Part shown: in pieces, positions 42,362 through 51,132 of the stretch
How positions within the stretch are numbered: the stretch's first letter is position 1
Layout of the letters: each line of letters opens with the position of its first letter
Source: Spirochaetota bacterium
GTDB taxonomy: Bacteria > Spirochaetota > UBA4802 > UBA5550
DNA: 64,000 nt
Reading direction: 5' to 3'
Assembly (NCBI GenBank): GCA_016933025.1
Contig: JAFGBT010000006.1
Span: forward strand, 219,078 to 283,077
Notes under the pieces: model-generated
What the model saw: only the letters and a program-made list of their open reading frames with translations
Told to the model about the DNA's origin: nothing
Database searches by the model: none
Position numbers and translations under genes: made by a program

Positions 42362-42698
42362 TGAAGCAATAATTCCTTTTTAACTTTTTAGATTTTATTA
42401 AAATAATAGTTAATATACAATCAAAATAAAAGTTAGTCAAATAAAACATCTACACACTGTCAGTCAATGTTTAAAAATTGAATAGTTTAAGTCAACAAAA
42501 AGTGTCCAGTCCGCGAAAAATAAAGGTTTGATATTAAATCAGCGGCTTTACACATCTGTTGCTCTGACCCGGTGACATTGCAACCGATAACTATCGGCGA
42601 TAATTTACTCTGACCCCATCACTCTAAAAATCTATTTGACATACAACTTCATTAATTCCGTGGTTATATCAGCACAAACAACGGCTTTGGGAGGGATT
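42362..42698. other. AT-rich divergent intergenic region with direct repeat and palindrome
   Basis: No gene is seen. The nine-base word CTCTGACCC occurs twice (42562-42570 and 42608-42616), 46 bp apart, flanking a perfect palindrome CCGATA-AC-TATCGG (42584-42597). TTGACA at 42636-42641 may belong to the promoter of the XRE-cupin gene, but no well-spaced -10 was found. The arrangement could be a mobile-element remnant or a regulatory site between kor and its possible regulator. Confidence 0.5.
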
Positions 42699-43265
42699 AT
42701 GACCAATACCGACGTCAAGGTGGGCGAAAAGATAAAAAAATACCGTGAAGCAAAAGGGCTTTCCCTGTCGGACCTTGCTGAAAAGAGCGGGTTCTCCACG
42801 GCCTACCTCTCACAGCTCGAAAATCATCTTATATCGCCGCCTCTGGGCGCTCTGATGAAGATCGCCCGCTGCCTGGATATTGAAATCGGCAGGCTTTTCA
42901 ACCAGAAAGGCACCGCCCCCTTCACCATTGTCCGCAAGGACGAGAGGGTCCCCACCTCACGGGTCGCCTCTAAAGAAGGGGTCCGGTACGGCTATTCGTA
43001 CGAATCCCTGGCGCCGGACAAAATAAATCGCAATATGGAGCCATTCCTGGTAACCCTTGAGCCCGCATCAAAAAAGGGGGTGCCCTATAACCACGACGGC
43101 GAGGAATTCCTCTTTGTCCTCGAGGGGCGAGTCGAAATCCAGCTTGGAGAGCATACGGACATACTTGAGCCAGGAGACAGCATCTACTATGATTCCTCGC
43201 TCAATCATCGGGTCGCCTGCGCGGACGAAAAACCGGCCAGGATCATCGCGGTTATCTACGCCTGA
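42699..43265 (+). CDS. XRE-family regulator with C-terminal cupin domain
   Basis: 188 residues from the ATG at 42699, preceded by GGGAGGG. Residues 6-62 form an HTH_3 domain (KIKKYREAKGLSLSDLAEKSGFSTAYLSQLENHLISPPLGALMKIA). The C-terminal half is a single cupin (VPYNHDGEEFLFVLEGRVEIQLGEHTDILEPGDSIYYDSSLNHRV), which normally senses a small ligand or metal. It is divergent from korDABC and a good candidate for its regulator. Its 3' end overlaps the end of the convergent iron-sulfur protein gene by 10 bp. Confidence 0.93.
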   Translation: MTNTDVKVGEKIKKYREAKGLSLSDLAEKSGFSTAYLSQLENHLISPPLGALMKIARCLDIEIGRLFNQKGTAPFTIVRKDERVPTSRVASKEGVRYGYSYESLAPDKINRNMEPFLVTLEPASKKGVPYNHDGEEFLFVLEGRVEIQLGEHTDILEPGDSIYYDSSLNHRVACADEKPARIIAVIYA

Positions 43266-44089
43266 GAAGCTATCCCCGGGATATCGGCCACTTCCCTGAT
43301 ACGATCCTCAAGCTGGGCAAGGAGCTTCTCCTCGTCATCGAGCTTCAGGGTTATCGCTTGTGCCGGACAGATTTCCACGCACCGGCCGCACCCCTTGCAG
43401 TCCTCCCCGATCACCGCTTTTCCTCCACTCATGCGTATGGCGGTAACGAAACACGCGTCCACGCACCGCTCACACCCGTCGCACTTCTCCGGGACGACGG
43501 CGACCGTGATCCCGGGCAATTTTTTATAAGCAGTGTCCAGATTGGGTCCCCGTTTCTGCATATGTGTCCGATAGATACAATTAACGTCGTCGCAGAAACA
43601 GATGAACATAAGGTCTTTAAAACTAAGCATGAAGGCAAGAGGGTCGATCCACACGTGGGCGATGTTGGCGATAAGACCCATCTCCCCGGCCCGGCGGATG
43701 TGGGCGATTGCCTCCTCCGTGGTCGCCCTGCGGCCGTGGGACGGGTGCAGCCGGCGTATCGCAGGCCCGAGGGCGATACAGCCGATCCGGCGCGCCTCGC
43801 CGGTTACCCGGTTATGGGTCCGGCATATGCATTCATCGAGGATGAACTTGTCGTCGATTTTTCCAACAAGCCTTTCCACGATGTTCCTCGGCAGCGGCAC
43901 GGACGCCGGGAGACTGAGATCAACACTGATCGGCACCGATGTGACTTCGTTGAACGGGCGACTGAAAAACGGGTTTATGATCCATTTCAGGACCGGCAGC
44001 GCGCTCCATTTCTTTGCCGCGCGGATGATGGGCCAGCTGAGCCAGACCGCCAGACGGACGAATCTTTTCCCCGGGCCATGACTGAACAT
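43256..44089 (-). CDS. Cys-rich iron-sulfur protein with C-terminal 2[4Fe-4S] ferredoxin domain
   Basis: A 277-residue protein. The C-terminal part has two cluster motifs, Cys203/206/209/213 (the last followed by Phe, not Pro) and Cys231/234/237/241. Further upstream are six more cysteines in two CxC-type groups: C87-x-C89 with C104, and C164-x-C166 with C171. These could hold an additional cluster or a metal. The N-terminus (FVRLAVWLSWPIIRAAKKWSALP) is amphipathic and may touch the membrane. No enzyme partner gene is adjacent; a small membrane protein gene lies directly upstream in the same direction. I cannot assign a reaction. A role in low-potential electron transfer next to the kor operon is an inference. 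Confidence 0.82.
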   Translation of the reverse strand: MFSHGPGKRFVRLAVWLSWPIIRAAKKWSALPVLKWIINPFFSRPFNEVTSVPISVDLSLPASVPLPRNIVERLVGKIDDKFILDECICRTHNRVTGEARRIGCIALGPAIRRLHPSHGRRATTEEAIAHIRRAGEMGLIANIAHVWIDPLAFMLSFKDLMFICFCDDVNCIYRTHMQKRGPNLDTAYKKLPGITVAVVPEKCDGCERCVDACFVTAIRMSGGKAVIGEDCKGCGRCVEICPAQAITLKLDDEEKLLAQLEDRIREVADIPGIASQA

Positions 44090-44108
44090 AGGCTCTGCAC
44101 CGCTCCTG

Positions 44109-44384
44109 TTATTTGTCCAGTATCCCCTTCTTGAGGGGAAGCCACCAGGTGAAGCCGAAGAGCATGGTTTTGGCTGCCACCGTCGACGCCGGAATATTCC
44201 GGTCTGTGCCGATCTTCATGGAAGCCGCCGGTATTTCGGCCATATGGAACACCAGCAGCCCGATAAAAAAAATCCACTTCAAAAACGGACGGTCCGGAAA
44301 CAGGTAATATCCAAGTGCGATGCACAAGGCGAAAAGACAGATCGATCCGAACATCAAAAAGTACCAGAAACCCTTGTTACTCAT
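44109..44384 (-). CDS. Small membrane protein (91 aa)
   Basis: From the ATG at 44384 (MSNKGFWYFLMFG), with GGAGG seven bases upstream; the longer frame adds 35 residues without hydrophobic or domain character. It has two clear membrane helices (about 5-26 and 33-54) and a possible third near 70-82 (TMLFGFTWWLPL). No family is recognised. It lies 19 bp upstream of the iron-sulfur protein gene on the same strand, so the two probably form an operon and may form a membrane-bound electron-transfer pair; that is inference. Confidence 0.72.
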   Translation of the reverse strand: MSNKGFWYFLMFGSICLFALCIALGYYLFPDRPFLKWIFFIGLLVFHMAEIPAASMKIGTDRNIPASTVAAKTMLFGFTWWLPLKKGILDK

Positions 44385-44526
44385 GGTATGTCCTCCGGGG
44401 GAGTATTGCCGAGAGGGTCTGCTTCGCCAGGCAGGAGAAGACAGCCCCCATCCATGCTGGACATAAAGGCAGACATGATGTACTGTCAAGAATTAACCGG
44501 GTTCACGAAAAATTAGTGAACAACCC

Positions 44527-46503
44527 CTACTCGGCAAGGCCGCGGCGGCTATCCAGCTCGCGGATGATGCGGTCGATATGGGAATCAAACAGTTCGAGCA
44601 TTCCGTTCATGTATCCGCGGAAAAACTCTCTGTTGATGTAGCGGTACTTCTTCCTCGCCCCGGCTTTCAGGGCCAGGCAGTACTCTTTCAGCTCGTCAAT
44701 GGATTTACCCCCTCCGGAAAACTTTTCCTCGATATTCTTGATGTTCTGAGCCACCTTGTCAACGTATACCCGAAACTCTTCCACGAGGTTTGTAACCGGC
44801 TCCTCGACATTGCTCCTGAAATTCTCGTGAAGTTTCCGGTACTTTTTCTGCAGGCTGGAGACCAGGGTTTTCTCCAAGACGCCGTGATCGAGCGAAATAA
44901 CATCCTTCACGATGTCTTCAAGCCGGTCGAAACTGACCCGTTCGATCCGTGCCCGCAGGCTCCTTCGTATCTTTTCCAGGGCGGCGGTAAATTCATCCAC
45001 CGCGACGATCTCCCTGGTCATCCTGAAAAAATGATGGCCGAACAAAGCCGTCTTCACGGCCTTTGGGAGCATACCGGGCTTCAGCTTCACCGCCCTCCGC
45101 AAAAAGCCGATGTAGTGTGAGCCGTAATTAGACAGGGTCTGCCGTATGACCGACGACAGGAAAATCCTGACCACGAGCAGTATGGTCCAGAACGAGAAGG
45201 CGCCCCTTCCGACCCTCCCCTTGGGCATCCGTTCCATCAGGGTGAGGCACCGGTTGAAATACTCATGGGGTGAGTAGATGGTCGATAATACCCTCCGGTA
45301 TCCCCGGACCAGCTTATCCATATCCATGGCAGGAGTGAAATTCATCAGCAGGTCGTGGGTGTTGTTTCCCGAGGCCTCCATGATGATGCGATTCTCCGAC
45401 TCAAGACGGCGGTAGAGCTGGGTATTCGGGAGGGCCGTAAGCAGGCCCACCATCGCCACCGGTATGCCGGACCTCCGGATAAATTCGATCTGGCGATCGA
45501 ACACGTCTTCCGGGTCACTGTCGAACCCGAGGATGAACCCGGCCGTCACCTCCATCCCCTTCCGCTGGATCCTCTCCACGCTCTCCAGCATCGAGACTTT
45601 CATGTTCTGGGTCTTGTGCGAAAGCGCCAGGCTTTCCTCCACTGGCGTCTCAATTCCTATGAAGACCTTGTTGAAGCCGGCGTCGACCATCATGTCCATC
45701 AGCTCTTCGTCATCGGCCATGTTAATGCTTGCCTCCGTGAGAATCATGTACGGATATTTCCGCTCTCTCTGCCATCGGGCTATCGCGGGGAGAAGCTTCT
45801 TTACGTTTTTCTTGTTGCCGATGAAGTTGTCATCCACTATGAAGAGCGGGCCGCGGTAGCCCGTGCTGTACAGGGCGTCCATCTCGGCGAGGAACTGCTC
45901 TGGGTCCTTGGTACGCGGCACACGGCCGAACAGCTCGATGATGTCGCAGAACTCGCAGTTAAAGGGGCATCCCCTGGAATACTGGATCGACATGGTGGTG
46001 TACCGGCTGTGCTTGATCAAATCGAAGCGAGGAACCGGCGTCTGCCTGATATCCGGCCTCTCGGCTGACGTGTACATCCTTTCGGGGACCCCGTTCTCAT
46101 AGTCCCTGAGAAAACGGGGAAGCGTTGCCTCTGCCTCGCCGAGGACGAAATGGTCCACGCCGGTAATCCCTGCGTGTGACCCCGTGGGATAGGGCCCGCC
46201 GGCGACTACGGTCCTGCCGAGCTTTGTGCAGAGCTTCACTACCTCGTCAAAAGAATCTTTCTGGATGATCATGGCCGATATAAAAACAAGGTCGGCACGC
46301 TCGATGTCACGCTCTCTGAGGATCTGTGCGTTCATGTCGACGATCGTGACATCGTATTCGGCGGGAAGGAGCGCTGCGACCGTCATAAGGCCAAGGGGAG
46401 GGAACGCCGACTTTCTCCCGACCATTTTGAGTATATACTTGAATCCCCAGTATGTCATCGGTATTTCAGGATAGATCATCAGAATTTTCATTTTCATGCA
46501 CAT
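44527..46503 (-). CDS. B12-binding radical SAM protein with long C-terminal helical region
   Basis: A 658-residue class B-type radical SAM protein. Residues 5-140 form a cobalamin-binding-like Rossmann domain, though a DxHxxG motif is not visible. The radical SAM motif is Cys179/183/186 in SRGCPFNCEFCDI. The following part with VFIGIETPVEESL, GMEVTAGFILGFDSD and ALPNTQLYRRL resembles the DUF4070 group that includes hopanoid C-2 methylase. Residues about 440-658 are an added helical, coiled region (for example LVEEFRVYVDKVAQNIKNIEEKF) with no recognised domain, making the protein longer than usual. It stands alone. Substrate unknown. Confidence 0.88.
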   Translation of the reverse strand: MCMKMKILMIYPEIPMTYWGFKYILKMVGRKSAFPPLGLMTVAALLPAEYDVTIVDMNAQILRERDIERADLVFISAMIIQKDSFDEVVKLCTKLGRTVVAGGPYPTGSHAGITGVDHFVLGEAEATLPRFLRDYENGVPERMYTSAERPDIRQTPVPRFDLIKHSRYTTMSIQYSRGCPFNCEFCDIIELFGRVPRTKDPEQFLAEMDALYSTGYRGPLFIVDDNFIGNKKNVKKLLPAIARWQRERKYPYMILTEASINMADDEELMDMMVDAGFNKVFIGIETPVEESLALSHKTQNMKVSMLESVERIQRKGMEVTAGFILGFDSDPEDVFDRQIEFIRRSGIPVAMVGLLTALPNTQLYRRLESENRIIMEASGNNTHDLLMNFTPAMDMDKLVRGYRRVLSTIYSPHEYFNRCLTLMERMPKGRVGRGAFSFWTILLVVRIFLSSVIRQTLSNYGSHYIGFLRRAVKLKPGMLPKAVKTALFGHHFFRMTREIVAVDEFTAALEKIRRSLRARIERVSFDRLEDIVKDVISLDHGVLEKTLVSSLQKKYRKLHENFRSNVEEPVTNLVEEFRVYVDKVAQNIKNIEEKFSGGGKSIDELKEYCLALKAGARKKYRYINREFFRGYMNGMLELFDSHIDRIIRELDSRRGLAE

Positions 46504-46723
46504 AACTCCATTGTAATTACGGACGGGGAAGCCCCATCGATTAAAATTAAAACAAATAGTTATCCCTTCTTAATCATTAATACAAACAAAGTGATTATTG
46601 TTAATGGGAGGGATAATACGTATATATATTTCAGCTATAGACGTCTCTGCTATTAATAGTAAAAAGAAAGGGGTGCATTGTCAAGAAAATAGTTGGACAA
46701 TGTCCAATAAAAATAAATCAACT

Positions 46724-48625
46724 TTACGCCCCCACATCGCCGAACCTGAGGACCAGTTCGTACACCCCTTCCTCAATCCTCTTCTCGGCGTCAGGGAACA
46801 TTTTTTCAAATACGTGGAGCATAGGCCGGTTCTCAACCAGCACTTCCGCCCTGAAGCCGAGAAGGCCGTCGCGCTTGGCAAGGAGAATCAGATACGAGAG
46901 GAGCTCGCTCCCGATGCCCCGGTTGTGCATGTCGTCGCGGACGGCGAACGCCACCTCGGCCATATGGCTTTTCTCGTCCTTGATCATCTGTCCCATCCCG
47001 GCCAGTATCTCCTTGTGGGGGGTCACTACAAATGACAGGAGCACCAGCTCCCTGGTGTAGTCGATCACCACGAACTCCTGCCGCCGCTCATGCGGCATGT
47101 CAAGCCTCGTCGACATGAACCGGCGCTGAAAGCTCTGGTCCGAGAGCGAGTAAAATAGATCCTTGATCAGTGTCTCGTCGTTTATATTCACCGGCCGTAT
47201 CTTCAGGGTTGTCCCGTCTCTGGTGGTGCGGAAGGTCTCGAGGTGGCCGGGATACTCCCCCCTCTTCCCGGGAATGAATGCCTGGTCCTTGTAAATCAGC
47301 TTCAGCTTTTTGGCCTCTTCAATGAGCCACGGCCTGAATTTAGGGTGGGCGATTGCGATCAGGTCCATGGCGCGCTCCCTGATGTTCTTGCCGTGGATGT
47401 AGGCGATGCCGTACTCGGTGACGACGTAATTGATGTCGCCCCGGTTGAGGGTGACGCCCGTGCCGGGATCAAGGAATGGAACGATCCGCGACACCTCCCC
47501 GCCCCGCGCCGTCGACTGGAGCACCAGAATCGTCTTGCCGCCCGGCGAGAGTATGGCGCCCCGCATAAAATCAGCGCTTCCCCCGATGCCGCTGAAAAAC
47601 TGGTTGCCGATCGATTCGCCGGTTGCCTGGCCGGTCAGGTCTAACTGGAGCGCCGCGTTGATGGCCGTCATATTGCTGTTCTGCGCGATGATAAGCGGGT
47701 TATTGGTGTAGCTTATGCGCTTGAACTCGATAAACGGGTTATCGTCTATGAACTCATAGGTCTCTTTGATGCCCATGCAGAAAGCGGCGATGGACTTGCC
47801 CCGGTCAAGCGTCTTGCGTGAGTTGTCCACGACCCCCTTCTTGATAAGGTCTTTCATCGACTGGGTCAGCAGCTCGGAATGTATCCCCAGGTTGTTCTTC
47901 TCGCCAAGGCTCGACATGATGGCGTTGGGCGTGCTGCCGTACCCGGTCTGGATGGTATCGCCGTCGTTCACTATACTTGCGACATACTGTCCGATCTGTT
48001 TGGCGATCTCGTCGGGCACCGCGGGGTTGTATTCCAACAGGTCTTCCTCGTGAAAGAGCGCAAAATCGATATCCTCGACGCTGATAAACGTGTCCCCGTG
48101 GACGCGCGGCATCCTCGGGTTCACCTGGGCAATGATGAGGGAAGAGTGCTCGATTGCGTCCATGCATATGTCCACGCTGACCCCGAGGCTTACGTATCCG
48201 TTCAAGTCCGGAAGGGAGGTCTGTATCAGGGCGACATCGATGGGTATCATTTCGTTCCTGAAAAGCTGGGGTATGCGGGAAAGGAAAATCGGCGTGTAGT
48301 CCGCCATGCCAGTATTGACCGACTGGCGCGTGTTGTCGCCGACGAAAAACGCATTGTGCCTGAAGTTGTCCCCGAATTTTTGTTCCGCGTAGGGGGCAAC
48401 CCCCAGCGTCCAGACCTGCATCAACTCCGCGTCGACGATCGCCTTCGGGTGAGATTCAGCGTACCGCACCAGGGAATTGACCAGGTACTGCGGTTCGCCG
48501 CAGGCGGTGCTTATGAATATCCGGTCTCCCCGGTGGATATGCGAAAAGATCACATCCTCTGCCTCGAACCGCTCCGGATACCGGTCTTTCCACATCTTGA
48601 AAAAATCGCCTCTTCGCCTGTCCAT
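46724..48625 (-). CDS. CoA-transferase/acetyl-CoA hydrolase fused to a GNAT acetyltransferase
   Basis: A 633-residue two-domain protein. Residues 1-460 match the acetyl-CoA hydrolase / 4-hydroxybutyrate CoA-transferase family; Glu251 in GIHSELLTQSM is the expected catalytic glutamate that forms the CoA thioester, and GGSADFMRGAILSPGGKTI and DINYVVTEYGIAYIHG are family landmarks. Residues about 475-630 are a GNAT domain (VAFAVRDDMHNRGIGSELL, acetyl-CoA loop at 568-573). The join suggests an enzyme controlled by, or carrying out, lysine acylation of itself or of partners. It would recycle CoA between acyl groups, for instance in acetate or propionate metabolism. Confidence 0.92.
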   Translation of the reverse strand: MDRRRGDFFKMWKDRYPERFEAEDVIFSHIHRGDRIFISTACGEPQYLVNSLVRYAESHPKAIVDAELMQVWTLGVAPYAEQKFGDNFRHNAFFVGDNTRQSVNTGMADYTPIFLSRIPQLFRNEMIPIDVALIQTSLPDLNGYVSLGVSVDICMDAIEHSSLIIAQVNPRMPRVHGDTFISVEDIDFALFHEEDLLEYNPAVPDEIAKQIGQYVASIVNDGDTIQTGYGSTPNAIMSSLGEKNNLGIHSELLTQSMKDLIKKGVVDNSRKTLDRGKSIAAFCMGIKETYEFIDDNPFIEFKRISYTNNPLIIAQNSNMTAINAALQLDLTGQATGESIGNQFFSGIGGSADFMRGAILSPGGKTILVLQSTARGGEVSRIVPFLDPGTGVTLNRGDINYVVTEYGIAYIHGKNIRERAMDLIAIAHPKFRPWLIEEAKKLKLIYKDQAFIPGKRGEYPGHLETFRTTRDGTTLKIRPVNINDETLIKDLFYSLSDQSFQRRFMSTRLDMPHERRQEFVVIDYTRELVLLSFVVTPHKEILAGMGQMIKDEKSHMAEVAFAVRDDMHNRGIGSELLSYLILLAKRDGLLGFRAEVLVENRPMLHVFEKMFPDAEKRIEEGVYELVLRFGDVGA

Positions 48626-48734
48626 AGCGCCACCCGTTCACGCATGATATGCATATAATATAAAACAATCCTTCATTATTTCAAGGAGATTTTTATGCCG
48701 GCGCGCAGATGCCCGGTTTTTGGCAGACCCGAAC

Positions 48735-48755
48735 GGGATGCTCGTATAGCATCCC
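48735..48755. other. Perfect hairpin downstream of the SDR gene
   Basis: GGGATGCT (48735-48742) and AGCATCCC (48748-48755) form an 8-bp stem with loop CGTAT, in the gap after the minus-strand SDR gene. No T-run follows on either strand, so a terminator call is weak; it may be an mRNA-stabilising hairpin. Confidence 0.45.
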
Positions 48756-48802
48756 GGCGAAGAGAGACATGCCGGTATGGCGGGGATGGAGGTAACGGGG
48801 AA

Positions 48803-49858
48803 TCAGGCAGAAATTCTCTTTCCAGAATACTCCTCGCTGATCCATTTAATAAGATGCTTCTTCCCCTCTTCCATGGAAATTGTCGGGACAAAACCGAGAT
48901 CGCGCCGGGCCGCGCCGATATCAAACCAGTGAGCGGTTGAAAGTTCATGCACGACATATTTCGTGACAAGGGGCTCGCCGCGAAGCCTGAAGACATGATG
49001 GAAAAATTCCAGAAGCGACGCGAAGGCAAATGCCGGCCACGGAGGAACAGCCCGCCTGACAGGCTTCGATCCGGAAGCTGAGAGGATATCATCTATCCAT
49101 TCCCACAGAAGGATGGGATCGTCCTGGCAAATGAAATAAATTTTACCGCTGAGCAGTGGGTTCTCCTCGAGCCTCTCTGCTGCAAGAAGATGGGCGTCTG
49201 CCGCATTGTCGACGTAGATCGTATGAATCCTGTTTTTCCCGTTCCCTATCCTGACCATGCGATGAGCCCGCTCGATGATCCGGGGCACCAGGTGTTTGTC
49301 GCCGGGTCCCCATATGACATGGGGGCGCAGTATAATGGTTTTTAAATTCCCGGCCGTGGCCCGTACCACGGCCTGTTCCGCAAGCGCCTTGGTCCGTGAA
49401 TAATGCGAATGGAACCGGGCCGGGTACGGCACCGACTCGTTTACGCCCTCCAGATCGCCGCCGTTAATAACGGCGCTCGGCGTGCTGGTGTACACGAGTT
49501 TCGGCGTTCCCCGGTATCTGCAGGCATTGATGACATTCTCAGTACCGATCACATTGGTGTTATAATACTCGGAGTAATCCCCCCACACGCCCGATTTGGC
49601 GGCCACGTGGAAAACGACCTCGACGTCGCGGCAGGCGGCCATGACATCGTCAAGGTCCCGGATATCTCCCTGGAACTGCTCGACACCCATCGCGTCAAGC
49701 TCAGGATAAAACCGGCGCGAGAAGCTCCTCACGCGGTCCCCCCGTTCCACGAGCTTCTTTACGATCGCCTTTCCGAGGAACCCGCCCCCGCCGGTGACCA
49801 GCACGTTACGACTCCTCTTGTGGCCGCCGAATTCTGATTTATTCATTTCATGTGTCAC
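48803..49858 (-). CDS. NAD(P)-dependent sugar epimerase/3-beta-HSD-type SDR
   Basis: A 351-residue extended short-chain dehydrogenase. The Rossmann signature is VLVTGGGGFLGKAIV near residue 20, HVAAKSGVWG follows the fourth strand, and the catalytic pair is YSRTK around residue 153, preceded by the Ser/Thr of VYTSTPS. Overall similarity is to the 3-beta-hydroxysteroid dehydrogenase / OleD side of the family rather than to sugar epimerases, but OleA, OleB or OleC partners are absent here. A GTG at 49858 and an ATG at 49846 are both possible starts. The gene is isolated between large gaps. Confidence 0.85.
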   Translation of the reverse strand: MTHEMNKSEFGGHKRSRNVLVTGGGGFLGKAIVKKLVERGDRVRSFSRRFYPELDAMGVEQFQGDIRDLDDVMAACRDVEVVFHVAAKSGVWGDYSEYYNTNVIGTENVINACRYRGTPKLVYTSTPSAVINGGDLEGVNESVPYPARFHSHYSRTKALAEQAVVRATAGNLKTIILRPHVIWGPGDKHLVPRIIERAHRMVRIGNGKNRIHTIYVDNAADAHLLAAERLEENPLLSGKIYFICQDDPILLWEWIDDILSASGSKPVRRAVPPWPAFAFASLLEFFHHVFRLRGEPLVTKYVVHELSTAHWFDIGAARRDLGFVPTISMEEGKKHLIKWISEEYSGKRISA

Positions 49859-50536
49859 ATCCCCACCCCGACAGCGGCGCTGCGCGCCTGTATCTTCTGT
49901 TTCTAATTTGCTCTCGTTCCCCGTCCCGCCTCAAGGAAAGCATCCGGAAATTCGTTCATGCCGTCTTTGAATAATGATTCTCCCTCTGGCTGACCGGTCA
50001 TCGCAATCTTTATCCTTCAACCTGTCAATGGGAATTGATCAAAAACCAAATTTAAAATAATAAAAAACTTTTTACGAAACGAACCGCGCCATAATGAATT
50101 CAATTGTATTGGATGGGAAATACCGTCCATACGGTTTAATTGTTTTAACATCTATCATTTGTTAACATATTGTTAATGAGAATAAATTATATATATCAAT
50201 TTTGATTTGAAATGTCTCGTCAGTTACCGATATATCCGAATATGGCACTATCTTAAATGAAACGAATTGCTTTTGCACAGTTAGCCGGAATGACATACAT
50301 AGATTATACGTGTTATATCTATAACCTGCATACCCCGGTTCTCTATCATGATCCTCAAATATTCATTCCGCCGGGACTTTCCCGAGAAAGGATAGTTCCA
50401 CATTTACTCTGGCGATCATCATCACCGTATTCCTGAACATTTTCTCGCAACAACCTCGTCTCACAAGCATCACGGGGAAGCACTTCTTTCGTAAACATAT
50501 TTGACAAATCAGCACCCGCCTGCAACGCTACGTCGC
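49859..50536. other. 678-bp AT-rich intergenic region
   Basis: I see no gene, RNA or repeat shared with the rest of the window. It lies between the divergent SDR and VOC genes. Near 50299-50322 there is an imperfect palindrome (ATAGAT ... ATCTAT arms), and TTGACA occurs at 50501-50506, but only 30 bp from the VOC start. It may hold decayed coding sequence; no frame supports this. Confidence 0.5.
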
Positions 50537-50995
50537 ATGATCACCGGCGCGAAATTTGTCCACACGAATATCATATCCGAAAACTGGGAAAAACTTGCCC
50601 GGTTCTACGAGGATGTTTTTGGCTGCAGCCGCGTCCTTCCCGAACGCGACATGTCGGGCGATTGGATTGAGGAAGGCACGGGAGTCAGTGATGTCCGAAT
50701 ACGGGGCGCCCATCTCCGCCTGCCGGGATACGGCGACGAGGGACCCTCGCTCGAAATATTTCAATATAACAAATGGCTAGGCGGCCCTATCAAAAAAATC
50801 AATGAAGTCGGCATTGTGCACATAGCCTTCCGTGTCGACAATGTGAACGTGGCGCTGGCCGAAGTGATCTCGCACGGGGGCGGCCGCATTGGTAAAACCG
50901 TAACGAAATATATTGAGGGGGTCGGCACCCTGACGTTTGTCTATGCGACAGACCCTGACGGCAATATTATTGAGCTCCAGAACTGGAAAAGATGA
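50537..50995 (+). CDS. VOC-family (glyoxalase/dioxygenase-fold) protein
   Basis: 152 residues from the ATG at 50537 (MITGAKFVHTNIISENWEKLARFYEDVFG), chosen over an upstream TTG. It has the two beta-alpha-beta-beta-beta modules of the vicinal oxygen chelate fold, with a likely first metal ligand His9 and C-terminal FVYATDPDGNIIELQNW, where the Glu of IIELQ is the usual ligand; the middle IVHIAFRVDNVNVALAEV supplies another His. Members include glyoxalase I, methylmalonyl-CoA epimerase-like and antibiotic-binding proteins. The GntR regulator gene follows. Reaction not assignable. Confidence 0.85.
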   Translation: MITGAKFVHTNIISENWEKLARFYEDVFGCSRVLPERDMSGDWIEEGTGVSDVRIRGAHLRLPGYGDEGPSLEIFQYNKWLGGPIKKINEVGIVHIAFRVDNVNVALAEVISHGGGRIGKTVTKYIEGVGTLTFVYATDPDGNIIELQNWKR

Positions 50996-51132
50996 CTGAC
51001 CTGTCATTATATATCCGGCATATTAAAAATGGCGAATTTTCGATAATATCCAGTTAATCGGGCAGCTCCTATCCGCCATACCCGCCACTCTGCGGAAGAA
51101 TAATAAAAATCCTTTACAAAATAATTGCCTTA

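Noticed and set aside
50299..50322. An imperfect AT-rich palindrome in the large gap before the VOC gene.
   Set aside because: The arms are short and imperfect, the region is AT-rich, and it lies over 200 bp from any start, so chance is a sufficient explanation.
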